A stretch of DNA of 64,000 nt from Alcaligenaceae bacterium (GTDB lineage Bacteria; Pseudomonadota; Gammaproteobacteria; Burkholderiales; Burkholderiaceae_B): positions 248,001-312,000 of the forward strand of contig JACCET010000001.1 of NCBI GenBank assembly GCA_013416405.1, written 5' to 3'. Every line of letters begins with the position of its first letter. The first letter of the stretch is position 1. Positions 35,819 through 44,056 of the stretch are shown piece by piece. The notes under the pieces are model-generated. The model searched no databases, was not told the DNA's origin, and saw only the letters and a list, made by a program, of their open reading frames with translations. Made by a program: the position numbers and the translations under genes.

Positions 35819-37009
35819 ATGACTCGTACGCTTTCCTTGCCCAGCCTGGTCAGGCGGCTGGCTTTGCCTTTAACCCTGGCTGCCGGCATGGCGGTTGGGG
35901 GTGGGGCGCTGGCGCAGCAAAAAGACGATATCGTGATCGGCGGTTCCATTCCCATGAGCGGTGTATTTGCCTTTGCAGGCGTTGGTATTCATGCCGGCCT
36001 GGGCGACTACGTAAAGATGCTTAACGAAGCAGGGGGCATTGATGGCAGGCAGGTCCGTTATGTGCCTGAAGATACGGCCTACAAGGTCGACGTTTCAGTG
36101 GCGGCGTTCAAGAAGATCACCAGCCAGAACAAGGTGAATCTGTATTACGGCGATTCCACGGCCTTTTCCAAGACCATCAATCCCGAGCTGGATCGCATGG
36201 GCAATATCCTGATGACGGGGGCGTCGTTTGCAACCGAGATCAACGACCCTGAAAAATTCCCGGCGCAGTTCCTGGTGGGGCCCGATTACACCGAGATGTT
36301 CGGTATTCTGCTGCGCTATATTGCCAAGGAGAAGCCGGGCGCAAAAGTGGCCTTTGTGTACTCCGATACCGAGTTCGGTCGCGATCCCATCGATGAATCG
36401 CGCGAGGTGGCCAAAAGCCTGGGCCTGGATGTTGCGGCTGAAATCATGACGGCTCCGGGCAGCGTGGACGTATCCACCGAAGTCTTGAAACTGCGTCGCG
36501 CCAATCCCGACTACACGATATTCCACGGCTATGTGCTGGCGCCCATACCTGAATTCGTGGGCCAGGGCCGGCAAATGGGCCTGAAGACCCGCTATATGGG
36601 CACGTTCTGGACCATGGACAATTCCACCGTCATGAAGATGGGCGAGAATGCCGACGGCTTCATGGGTGTGATGCCTTTCCGTTATTACTATGACGAAGAG
36701 GGCGATGCGCCCATGATGAAGAAAATCCGCGAGATGCGTCCCGAATACCAGAGCACTGCCTATATGCAAGGTTTCCTGGCCGGCATGCTGATGACCGAGG
36801 CGGTCAAGCGCACGCTGGCCGATGGTAAGGATCTGACTTCGGCGAACATGAAAGCCAGCCTGCAGACCATCAAGGATTTCGATACCGGCGGCATCATCGG
36901 TGTACCCATCAGCGTCAAGGGCAATTCCCTGCCGGTGGGTCGCATTTATCGTGCGGACTATAGCCAGAAGAAGATGGTGCCGGCGTCCGACTGGATAGTG
37001 CTTGATTAA
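35819..37009 (+). CDS. ABC transporter substrate-binding protein (Peripla_BP_6)
   Basis: A 396-residue receptor with a signal peptide of about 32 residues (ends GGALAQQ) followed by IVIGGSIPMSGVFAFAGVG, the Peripla_BP_6 start. The segment VRYVPEDTAYKVDVSVAAFK and a C-terminal DFDTGGIIGVPISV agree with receptors for aromatic or other carboxylic acids rather than leucine. An AGGAG site lies just upstream of the ATG. Central gene of the uptake operon. Confidence 0.92.
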   Translation: MTRTLSLPSLVRRLALPLTLAAGMAVGGGALAQQKDDIVIGGSIPMSGVFAFAGVGIHAGLGDYVKMLNEAGGIDGRQVRYVPEDTAYKVDVSVAAFKKITSQNKVNLYYGDSTAFSKTINPELDRMGNILMTGASFATEINDPEKFPAQFLVGPDYTEMFGILLRYIAKEKPGAKVAFVYSDTEFGRDPIDESREVAKSLGLDVAAEIMTAPGSVDVSTEVLKLRRANPDYTIFHGYVLAPIPEFVGQGRQMGLKTRYMGTFWTMDNSTVMKMGENADGFMGVMPFRYYYDEEGDAPMMKKIREMRPEYQSTAYMQGFLAGMLMTEAVKRTLADGKDLTSANMKASLQTIKDFDTGGIIGVPISVKGNSLPVGRIYRADYSQKKMVPASDWIVLD

Positions 37010-37018
37010 GGCAGCCCC

Positions 37019-37882
37019 ATGACCAGCGCAACTGCACCATCCCTGTCGTCGTCACCGCAGCCTGCTGTTGCACAGGGCACGGCGCTGGTGCTTGATATCA
37101 ACAATATCGAGGTGGTCTACAACAAGGTCGTGCAGGTGTTGCGCGGCCTGTCGCTGTCGGTTCCGGCAGGGCAGGTCGTGGCCTTGCTGGGCAGTAACGG
37201 CGCCGGAAAATCAACAACACTCAAGGCGATTTCCCGCTTGCTGTCGCTGGAAAATGGCGAGCTGGTCCAAGGGCTGATTACTTTCAATGGCAACGATATC
37301 GCTCGTATGGCGCCCCAGCAGCTGGTGCGCAGCGGCATGAGCCATGTGATGGAAGGCCGCCGCGTTTTCGAGGATCTTACCGTCGAAGAGAATCTGATCG
37401 CGGCTACTTACGCGGTGTCGGGCAGGCGCGTATCGCGCAGCGATTTCGATCTGGTCTACGAATATTTTCCCAGGCTGCACGAGCGAAGGCGTGGCCTGGC
37501 AGGTTATTTGTCCGGAGGCGAGCAGCAAATGCTGGCCATAGGCCGGGCGCTGTTGGCCCGTCCACGGCTGATGCTGCTCGATGAACCCTCTTTGGGCCTG
37601 TCGCCCATGCTGGTTGAAAGTATTTTCACGATTATTGCGCGCATTAATCGCGAACAGGAAACCGCAATGCTGCTGGTCGAGCAGAACGCCTCGGTTGCAT
37701 TGGCGATTGCGCACTATGGCTACATCATGGAAACAGGTAAGGTCATGATAGATGGCACGGCGGAAAAGCTGGCGCAAGACCCCGATGTGCGCGAGTTCTA
37801 CCTGGGGGTGGGCGGCAGCGGCGAGACGCGCAGCTTCCGCAATATCAAGCACTACAAGCGCAGAAAGCGCTGGCTTTCTTAA
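37019..37882 (+). CDS. LivF-type ABC transporter ATP-binding protein
   Basis: A 287-residue ATPase with Walker A GSNGAGKSTT, signature LSGGEQQMLAIGRAL and Walker B LMLLDEPSLGLSP, which is the LivF pattern. An N-terminal extension of about 25 residues (Ser/Pro/Ala rich) and a basic C-terminal tail (KHYKRRKRWLS) are longer than usual. It completes the five-component transporter, 9 bases after the receptor gene. Confidence 0.92.
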   Translation: MTSATAPSLSSSPQPAVAQGTALVLDINNIEVVYNKVVQVLRGLSLSVPAGQVVALLGSNGAGKSTTLKAISRLLSLENGELVQGLITFNGNDIARMAPQQLVRSGMSHVMEGRRVFEDLTVEENLIAATYAVSGRRVSRSDFDLVYEYFPRLHERRRGLAGYLSGGEQQMLAIGRALLARPRLMLLDEPSLGLSPMLVESIFTIIARINREQETAMLLVEQNASVALAIAHYGYIMETGKVMIDGTAEKLAQDPDVREFYLGVGGSGETRSFRNIKHYKRRKRWLS

Positions 37883-37893
37883 GGGGCAAGGGC

Positions 37894-39714
37894 ATGTCGT
37901 CGTTTGACTCCGGCCTACCCGAGCTGACCATGCCGCAAATGCTGCGTCAGCAGGCCTCGCAGATTCCCGGGCGCATTGCCATACGGCAGAAGGATTTCGG
38001 CATCTGGCGCCCTTATACCTGGCTTGAATACTGGCAAAGGGCCTGCCATGTCGGCATGGGGCTGAATGCCTTGGATGTGTCTGCGGGTGGCCGCGTGGGC
38101 GTACTGTCCGAGAATCGCATTGAATGGGTGCTGAGCCAGCTCGGTGCTGGAACCATAGGCGCCGTGACGGTGGGCTTGTACCCCACCAGCCCGGCTGCGG
38201 AAACTGCCTATGTGCTTGACCATGCCGATGTCGAAGTGGTTGTATGTGAAGATCAGGAGCAGCTGGAAAAGGTGCTGGAACGGCGTCATGAACTGCCCAG
38301 TTTGCGGCACATCGTCCTGATCGAGACCAAAGGCCTGGGCAGCTATAGCGGCGATGAGCGTCAGCTCATATCCACCTTCGCCGAGCTCGAAGCCGTGGGT
38401 GCAAAGGCCTATGCCCAGGCGATGGCGATTATTGACGATGCACTGGCCCGTCAGACGTTAAACGATGTGGGTCTGATGATCTACACCTCGGGTTCCACCG
38501 GCAAGCCCAAGGGCGCCATGATTACTTATGCCAATATGCGTGGGGTAGCGCCGGGCATCATGGAAAGGCTGGGCCTGGATGGCAGCGATTCACATCTTTC
38601 GTATTTGCCGCTATGTCATGTGGCTGAACAGATGCTCACCACCTTTGTGCCGATTTATTCGGGTGCGCAGGTGAACTTCGGCGAGTCCATACGCACTGTT
38701 CAGGAAGACTTGCGCGAAGTGGCGCCCACCCTGTTCCTGGGTGTGCCGCGTATCTGGGAGAAACTGCATGCCTCGATTACGATCAAGATGCAGGAAGCGC
38801 ATCCCTGGGTGCAGGGCTGTTATCGGCGCGCCATGCGGGCCTGCGCGCCCTTTGCCAGTAAAGCAGCGCCTCAGCGTACGCTGGCGGAAAAAATCATCTA
38901 TGCCTTCTGGTACTGGCTGATTTTACGTGCCATGCTCAACTTCATAGGCTTGCGCCGTGCCAAGGTGGCACTGACAGGCGCGGCGCCCATTCCCACCGAT
39001 ATCGTGAACTACTTCAGAACCATGGGGTTGCCCCTGGTCGAGGTCTACGGATTGACCGAGAGCAGCGGCATGATATTGGGCCAGCATCCCGACCGCTATT
39101 TGGCGGGCACGGTGGGCGAACCCATATTGGGTGTTGAGTATAAGCTGGGCGAACACGATGAACTGCTGGTGCGCGGCGAGATGGTGTTTGCGGGCTATTA
39201 CAAAGACCCCGACCAGACACAGGCGGTACTACTCGATGGCTGGCTTAAAACCGGCGATGTGGTGGCGCACGAGGGTGGCATGCTGCGTATTGTGGACCGC
39301 CTGAAAGACATCATGATTACGGCTGGTGGCAAGAATCTGACACCGTCTGAAATAGAGAACAAGGTCAAGGCCAGCGCCTACATCAAGGAATGCATCGTGA
39401 TCGCCGAGGGCCGCAAGTACGTGTCGGCGCTGATACAGATTGAGTTCGACACCGTGGCGAAATGGGCCGAATCCCAAGGAATAGCCTTCACGCATTTTCG
39501 CTCTCTGGCCGAGCATCCCGATGTGCGTCAGTTGGTGCAAGAGGCTGTGGACGCCGCCAATGCGCAATTGGCCCAGGTATCGCATATACGGCGTTTTCAT
39601 CTGCTGACCAAAGAGCTTGACCATGATGACGGCGAGGTGACGGCCACCATGAAAGTGCGGCGGGCCAGCGTGTACAAGGGCTACGCCGAGCAGATCGAGG
39701 CTTTGTACGCATGA
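37894..39714 (+). CDS. AMP-dependent acyl-CoA synthetase (long-chain type)
   Basis: A 606-residue ANL-family ligase with the P-loop-like YTSGSTGKPKGAM near residues 197-209, the VYGLTESSG motif, DGWLKTGDV and the C-terminal catalytic-lysine region GGKNLTPSEIENKVK. Such enzymes activate a carboxylic acid to its CoA thioester via an acyl adenylate. Encoded between the transporter and a TetR gene, it should activate the acid that the ABC system imports. Chain length or aromatic preference cannot be read directly. Confidence 0.92.
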   Translation: MSSFDSGLPELTMPQMLRQQASQIPGRIAIRQKDFGIWRPYTWLEYWQRACHVGMGLNALDVSAGGRVGVLSENRIEWVLSQLGAGTIGAVTVGLYPTSPAAETAYVLDHADVEVVVCEDQEQLEKVLERRHELPSLRHIVLIETKGLGSYSGDERQLISTFAELEAVGAKAYAQAMAIIDDALARQTLNDVGLMIYTSGSTGKPKGAMITYANMRGVAPGIMERLGLDGSDSHLSYLPLCHVAEQMLTTFVPIYSGAQVNFGESIRTVQEDLREVAPTLFLGVPRIWEKLHASITIKMQEAHPWVQGCYRRAMRACAPFASKAAPQRTLAEKIIYAFWYWLILRAMLNFIGLRRAKVALTGAAPIPTDIVNYFRTMGLPLVEVYGLTESSGMILGQHPDRYLAGTVGEPILGVEYKLGEHDELLVRGEMVFAGYYKDPDQTQAVLLDGWLKTGDVVAHEGGMLRIVDRLKDIMITAGGKNLTPSEIENKVKASAYIKECIVIAEGRKYVSALIQIEFDTVAKWAESQGIAFTHFRSLAEHPDVRQLVQEAVDAANAQLAQVSHIRRFHLLTKELDHDDGEVTATMKVRRASVYKGYAEQIEALYA

Positions 39715-40334
39715 CGGCGACTGCCGGTTCGCGCGAAGCGGCAACGCCAGCCGAGGAAAGCCGTCGCACCGAGCTCATTTTGGTTGCAGCGCGCCTGTTC
39801 CGGCTTAACGGCTATGAGCGCACCACTGTTCGCGAACTGGCCGAGGCAGTGGGTTTGCGCTCGGGCAGCCTGTTCCACTACTTTCGCAATAAAGAAGAAA
39901 TACTGCTTGCCGTCATGGCCAACGGCATCCAGTCGGTGATAGATGAAGGGCAGGCACTGATGGCGCGTCATGAGCAGCCGGCTGAACGACTCGAGGGATT
40001 GTTTCGGCTGCACATGTCCAGCCTGATCAATGGCGTGGGTGGCGACGCCATGCACGCCATGATTTACGAGTGGCGCAGTCTTACGCCCCAGGCACGTGCA
40101 CAGATCCAGCAATTAAGCACGGCCTACGAACAATTATGGAATCGGACCATCAATGAAGCTGTGGCCCAGGGACTGCTGCAAGGCGACCCCGCGATCATAC
40201 GCAAGCATGTTCTGGGCGGCATGAACTTTACCGTGCGCTGGTACCGGCCGGATGGGCGTCTGAGCGCTGAACAGGTGACCGAACAAATGCTGCGTGCCGC
40301 CTTGCCGGGATTGGCGCGCCACCCCGAGCTTTAG
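39711..40334 (+). CDS. TetR family transcriptional regulator
   Basis: A 207-residue TetR protein with the HTH at about residues 20-65 (AARLFRLNGYERTTVRELAE, then RSGSLFHYFRNKEEIL) and a ligand domain resembling the KstR2/TetR_C_33 group. It is coupled to the synthetase gene by an ATGA overlap and probably responds to the acyl-CoA product. Its stop codon overlaps the convergent gene's stop by three bases. Confidence 0.92.
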   Translation: MTATAGSREAATPAEESRRTELILVAARLFRLNGYERTTVRELAEAVGLRSGSLFHYFRNKEEILLAVMANGIQSVIDEGQALMARHEQPAERLEGLFRLHMSSLINGVGGDAMHAMIYEWRSLTPQARAQIQQLSTAYEQLWNRTINEAVAQGLLQGDPAIIRKHVLGGMNFTVRWYRPDGRLSAEQVTEQMLRAALPGLARHPEL

Positions 40335-41104
40335 CTTTCCGTCGCGTAGTTGGCGCCGAATACGCTGTGGTAGGCAGGGTAGAAGCTGCAATACAGTACG
40401 GCGGCCACAATGATGTTCACGGGTGTCAGCAGGATTTGCACGGCTCCGGGTGATATGCCCATTGCGGTAATGAACGAGCCCGCCATTTGTATGGCAAAGA
40501 AGATGGCCGCCCAGCTGGCGCCATAGACCAGAAAGGGCAGTTTGTTGCGCCAGCAGGCCACCATGGAAAAGAACAAGGCTTGCGACATCTTGATGTGGTG
40601 CCAGCCTATCAGGGCCGGTGCGTGCCAGAACAACGCGGATATGACTACATACAACAGTGCGAAGGTAATGAAGGGTCCGCGCATGGCGGTGATCAGCGCG
40701 GTTTCATCGAGGGCGCCGTTCACGTCGATGGCGCTCATCAGGCTGTCCAGGAAGGGCAGTGTGGCAAAGAATCCGCCCGCCAGGCAGAAGATCAGGTAGG
40801 CCAGGCCCAGGGCCAGCAGTCGCCGGCGGGTGGCCTGTTCGCGTAGGGGCTCCAGCCACATGGTCAGCAGCATGGGTTTGCCGTTAGCTATATTGCGGCA
40901 GGCCGACAGTGTGATGAAAGTCAGTATGGGGGTGGCGGCAATCAGTAGCATCTGCCCGAATAGCGGTATCAGGTAGCTGACGGTGATCAGGAATCCCGTC
41001 ATCAGGCTCCAGAAGAACATGGCCATGGGCTGGCGCTTGAAAAGCTGGAAGCCGTTCTGTATCCAGAGCCAGCCGGCTGTAATGGGAAGGGTAGCTGCTT
41101 GCAT
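40331..41104 (-). CDS. BPSS1780 family membrane protein
   Basis: A 257-residue integral membrane protein with about six helices. It starts LPITAGWLWIQNGFQLFKRQ, the hallmark of this betaproteobacterial family. Function is unknown. It lies immediately downstream of thrB on the same strand (15 bases apart), a pairing also common in Bordetella relatives, so the two are probably co-transcribed. Confidence 0.85.
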   Translation of the reverse strand: MQAATLPITAGWLWIQNGFQLFKRQPMAMFFWSLMTGFLITVSYLIPLFGQMLLIAATPILTFITLSACRNIANGKPMLLTMWLEPLREQATRRRLLALGLAYLIFCLAGGFFATLPFLDSLMSAIDVNGALDETALITAMRGPFITFALLYVVISALFWHAPALIGWHHIKMSQALFFSMVACWRNKLPFLVYGASWAAIFFAIQMAGSFITAMGISPGAVQILLTPVNIIVAAVLYCSFYPAYHSVFGANYATES

Positions 41105-41119
41105 GGTGAATCCAGGTTG

Positions 41120-42085
41120 CTAAAGGGCCGGTGCAGGCGTGTTGCGGCGTGCCTGCAGTATGCGCTCGAAGTGACGCGGGTCGTGTGGCTTGAGCGTCTG
41201 GGCAGGCCTGGGCAGATAAAAATCATAGAGTCGCGATACCCAGAAGCGCAAGGCGGCCGCTTGCAGCAGCACCGGCCAGGCGAGTTTCTCTTCATTGGTG
41301 AAGGGCCTGACGCTGGCGTAGGCTTGAAGCCAGGCCTGCAGCTTGTCGTGCTGAAGCGCGCCGGTGTTGCGTTCTATGCACCAGTCGTTCACGCTGACCG
41401 CAACATCAAACAGCCAAGTATCGCAGCCGGCGAAATAGAAATCAATGATACCGCCCATGCGGGGCATGTCGAAAGTGCCATCGAACAGAACGTTGTCGCG
41501 AAATAGATCGCAGTGCGCAGGCCCGAAGGGCAAGGCACGATAGGTATCGGTGTCGGCAAAGCGTGCCTGCTCTTGCAGCACTTGCGTAATCAGCTGTGCT
41601 TGCGATGCAGACAAAAAGGGAAGCACCTTGGGTATATTTTCCTGCCACCATGAAAGACCGCGCAGATTGGGTTGCCTGATGCCGAAGCTTTGGCCAGCCA
41701 GGTGGGCGCGGGCCAGGGTGTGGCCCGCCAGTGCGCAGTGTGCGGCACTGGGGTCGGGCTCGTAGCCGCCCGACAGACGGCTGACGATGGCGCAAGGCTT
41801 GCCATGCAGGCGTGTCAGACGGGTGCCGTCGTTCAGGGTCTGGGGCTCGGGAACGGGAACACCGTGCGTGGCCAGATGGTGCATCAGCTCTATATAGAAA
41901 GGTAGCTGTTCCTGGGTAAGCACTTCAAACAGGGTCAGGACGTACTCACCCTGGGTGGTCGTCAGGAAATAATTGGTGTTTTCTATGCCGGCCGTAATGC
42001 CGCGCAGGGACACGAGTTCGCCTAGCGCGTAGGCTGTCAGTAATTTCTGTGCGTCATGTTCGCTGACGGAGGTAAAAACGGCCAT
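41120..42085 (-). CDS. thrB: Homoserine kinase (type II, APH-fold)
   Basis: A 321-residue kinase of the aminoglycoside-phosphotransferase fold that phosphorylates homoserine in threonine synthesis. The start MAVFTSVSEHDAQ and the GITAGIENTNYFLTT segment are typical of proteobacterial ThrB-II. The catalytic loop reads AHCDLFRDNVLFDG and the metal-binding step is GGIIDFYFAG. I chose the ATG at 42085 because GGAGGT lies just upstream; a longer frame adds 28 non-conserved residues. Confidence 0.93.
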   Translation of the reverse strand: MAVFTSVSEHDAQKLLTAYALGELVSLRGITAGIENTNYFLTTTQGEYVLTLFEVLTQEQLPFYIELMHHLATHGVPVPEPQTLNDGTRLTRLHGKPCAIVSRLSGGYEPDPSAAHCALAGHTLARAHLAGQSFGIRQPNLRGLSWWQENIPKVLPFLSASQAQLITQVLQEQARFADTDTYRALPFGPAHCDLFRDNVLFDGTFDMPRMGGIIDFYFAGCDTWLFDVAVSVNDWCIERNTGALQHDKLQAWLQAYASVRPFTNEEKLAWPVLLQAAALRFWVSRLYDFYLPRPAQTLKPHDPRHFERILQARRNTPAPAL

Positions 42086-42114
42086 ATGCTGCAAGCTCCG
42101 CTTGTATGAAGCGT

Positions 42115-42142
42115 AAATAAACAAAATGCCCGCAAATCGGGC
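42115..42142 (-). terminator. Rho-independent terminator-like hairpin downstream of the methyltransferase gene
   Basis: On the minus strand GCCCG and CGGGC (within 42128-42142) form a five-base stem with a five-base loop, followed by ATTTTGTTTATTT. It lies about 70 bases after the stop of the methyltransferase gene (42210) and upstream of thrB. Stem is short, so strength is uncertain. Confidence 0.4.
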
Positions 42143-42209
42143 GATTGATTTTAGTCTATCGGCCCGCACGCTGCTTGCAGCGCCCCGCAGACCGATCGCG
42201 GTGCCCTGA

Positions 42210-43073
42210 TCAGGCCGTCGGGGCGCCTTTGCCGGCAGTTAAGACAAGGTCGGGTACGAAAAACCTGTCCTTCAGCTGCTGCAAGCCAATGCGCTCGAGC
42301 ATTTCCGTCAACCTTTCAGCGGGTTTTTTTCGCGGCAGGTCCTTGTACTGAGCAATGATCAGTTCATTCTTCATTGAATGTTCCCAGCCCACCAGCTCCG
42401 TCACGCTGACCTGATACCCGTGTGCTTCCAGTTGCAGGCACCGCAGCACATTCGTGATCTGGCTTCCGAATTCCCGGGTATGCAAGGGATGACGCCAGAT
42501 CTCCGCCAGCGGATCAGCCAGGGCCTTGCCCTTGTTCTTTCGCAGAATGGATGCAACCTCTGCCTGACAGCAGGGCACCACCACAATATGTCTGGCCTGT
42601 TTCTTCAATGCAAAGTGAATGGCGTCGTCGGTAGCGGTATTGCACGCATGCAGGGCCGTCACGATGTCGACGACGGCAGGCAGCTTGTCGGAGCTTATGG
42701 AATCGGCCACGGACAGATTCAGGAACGACATGCCGCCAAAGCCCAGCCGCGCAGCCAGTTCCTGCGAAGTCTTGACCAGCTCTTCCCGTGTCTCGATTCC
42801 GTATATGTGCGAAGCGTCGTTTAAGTCCTTGAAGAACAGGTCGTACAGAATGAATCCCAGATAGGACTTGCCCGCGCCATGATCCACCAGGGTGACGGCA
42901 CTGCGGTTTTCCTTGACGTCTTTCAGCAACGGTTCAATAAACTGGAACAAGTGATAAACCTGCTTCAATTTACGGCGGCTGTCCTGGTTCATCTTGCCGT
43001 CGCGGGTCAGGATATGCAGGGCTTTCAGCAGTTCTATGGACTGACCGGGGCGAATTTCGTGGGTGTTTGACAT
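42210..43073 (-). CDS. SAM-dependent methyltransferase, Methyltransf_32-like
   Basis: A 287-residue class I methyltransferase. The SAM region reads LVDHGAGKSYLGFIL, the acidic loop is IYGIETREELV, and the characteristic LHACNTATDDAI and VVVPCCQ segments match the Methyltransf_32 (METTL25-like) family. Its substrate in bacteria is unknown. The gene is divergent from the thioesterase gene with a 110-base spacer. Confidence 0.8.
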   Translation of the reverse strand: MSNTHEIRPGQSIELLKALHILTRDGKMNQDSRRKLKQVYHLFQFIEPLLKDVKENRSAVTLVDHGAGKSYLGFILYDLFFKDLNDASHIYGIETREELVKTSQELAARLGFGGMSFLNLSVADSISSDKLPAVVDIVTALHACNTATDDAIHFALKKQARHIVVVPCCQAEVASILRKNKGKALADPLAEIWRHPLHTREFGSQITNVLRCLQLEAHGYQVSVTELVGWEHSMKNELIIAQYKDLPRKKPAERLTEMLERIGLQQLKDRFFVPDLVLTAGKGAPTA

Positions 43074-43146
43074 GGGAACTGGATAAAACGCCGACTTGCG
43101 GCAGGGCGCATAAAGGTGCGCAAAGCGTCAGTTTAACGAAAACGCG

Positions 43147-43176
43147 TTGAGAGCAGGTGGCTGGCTCCCGTATACT
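43147..43176 (+). promoter_or_regulatory. Strong sigma-70-type promoter, possibly giving a leaderless transcript
   Basis: TTGAGA (43147-43152) and TATACT (43171-43176) each match the consensus at 5 of 6 positions with an 18-base spacer. The expected transcription start is about 43183-43184, which is the A of the thioesterase ATG, and no Shine-Dalgarno site is seen before that ATG. Confidence 0.55.
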
Positions 43177-43183
43177 CTTGCGC

Positions 43184-44002
43184 ATGCCTAATTCCGAAAA
43201 TCTACATCTTGGCCACGATGGCGAACGCTATCCGGATGCCTTTTATGTGCGCACCGGGGAAACCCGGTTTTCGTCCACATTGCACTGCCAGGGTGCCTGG
43301 CAGCCTGGCGAGCAGCACCTGTCCGCAGCCGCTGGCCTGGTGCTGGCCGAAGTGGAGCGCCGGCTGCCCAGCGACAAACTGGTGTCCCGTGTTTCGTTCG
43401 ACGTTCTGGGGGTCATCCATTCTGGCTCGTTCACCATCGATGTCAGAGTGTTGCGGCCAGGACGTTCGATAGAATTGATAGAGGCCAGCATGTGCCACGG
43501 CGATCAGATCAGTATCCAGGCCCGGATCTGGCGCCTGATGGCCAGCGACACGGCACAGGTGCAGGGTGCCGAGTGGACGCCGCTGCCACCGCCCGACGCC
43601 TTGCCGCCGTTGATGTTTTCCAGGATCTGGGACGGTGGGTTCATTGCTTCGCTGGAAGCCAGGCAAGGGGCCGACGCGCGCCCCGGGCGGGGGCAGAGCT
43701 GGTTGCGCACCCCTTATCCACTGGTACACGGGGAAATCGATCCCCCCGTCGCCGGCTTTTTGAAGCTGATCGATGCCGCCAATGGTCTTGTGGTGCGAGC
43801 GAACCCCAACGAAGTGTTTTTCGCCAACGTCGACTTGACCATCCATTTCACGCGTGAGCCGGAAGCCGGCTGGGTGGGCTTTGACACGCGAGTCAGTTTC
43901 GGCCCGACAGGGCTGGGTGAAACATTTTCGGTTTTGAGCGACATCCACGGTCCCGTGGGGACGGCGGCGCAAAGCCTGACGGTGCGCATACGCGATCAGT
44001 AG
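43184..44002 (+). CDS. Acyl-CoA thioesterase-like protein (double hotdog)
   Basis: A 272-residue protein with two hotdog-like halves of the 4HBT_3 type: an N-terminal half with RVSFDVLGVIHSGSFTIDV and a C-terminal half with NPNEVFFANVDLTIHFTR and VSFGPTGLGETFSVLSD. Such proteins hydrolyse acyl-CoAs. I chose the ATG at 43184; a frame nine residues longer (43157) lies inside the promoter. It is followed 54 bases later by the OsmC-YcaO gene. Confidence 0.8.
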   Translation: MPNSENLHLGHDGERYPDAFYVRTGETRFSSTLHCQGAWQPGEQHLSAAAGLVLAEVERRLPSDKLVSRVSFDVLGVIHSGSFTIDVRVLRPGRSIELIEASMCHGDQISIQARIWRLMASDTAQVQGAEWTPLPPPDALPPLMFSRIWDGGFIASLEARQGADARPGRGQSWLRTPYPLVHGEIDPPVAGFLKLIDAANGLVVRANPNEVFFANVDLTIHFTREPEAGWVGFDTRVSFGPTGLGETFSVLSDIHGPVGTAAQSLTVRIRDQ

Positions 44003-44056
44003 CCACCGAGCCTGGAGCCAGGCTTTTTTCAAGCACCATTTTTTAAAGTTCCCGCC

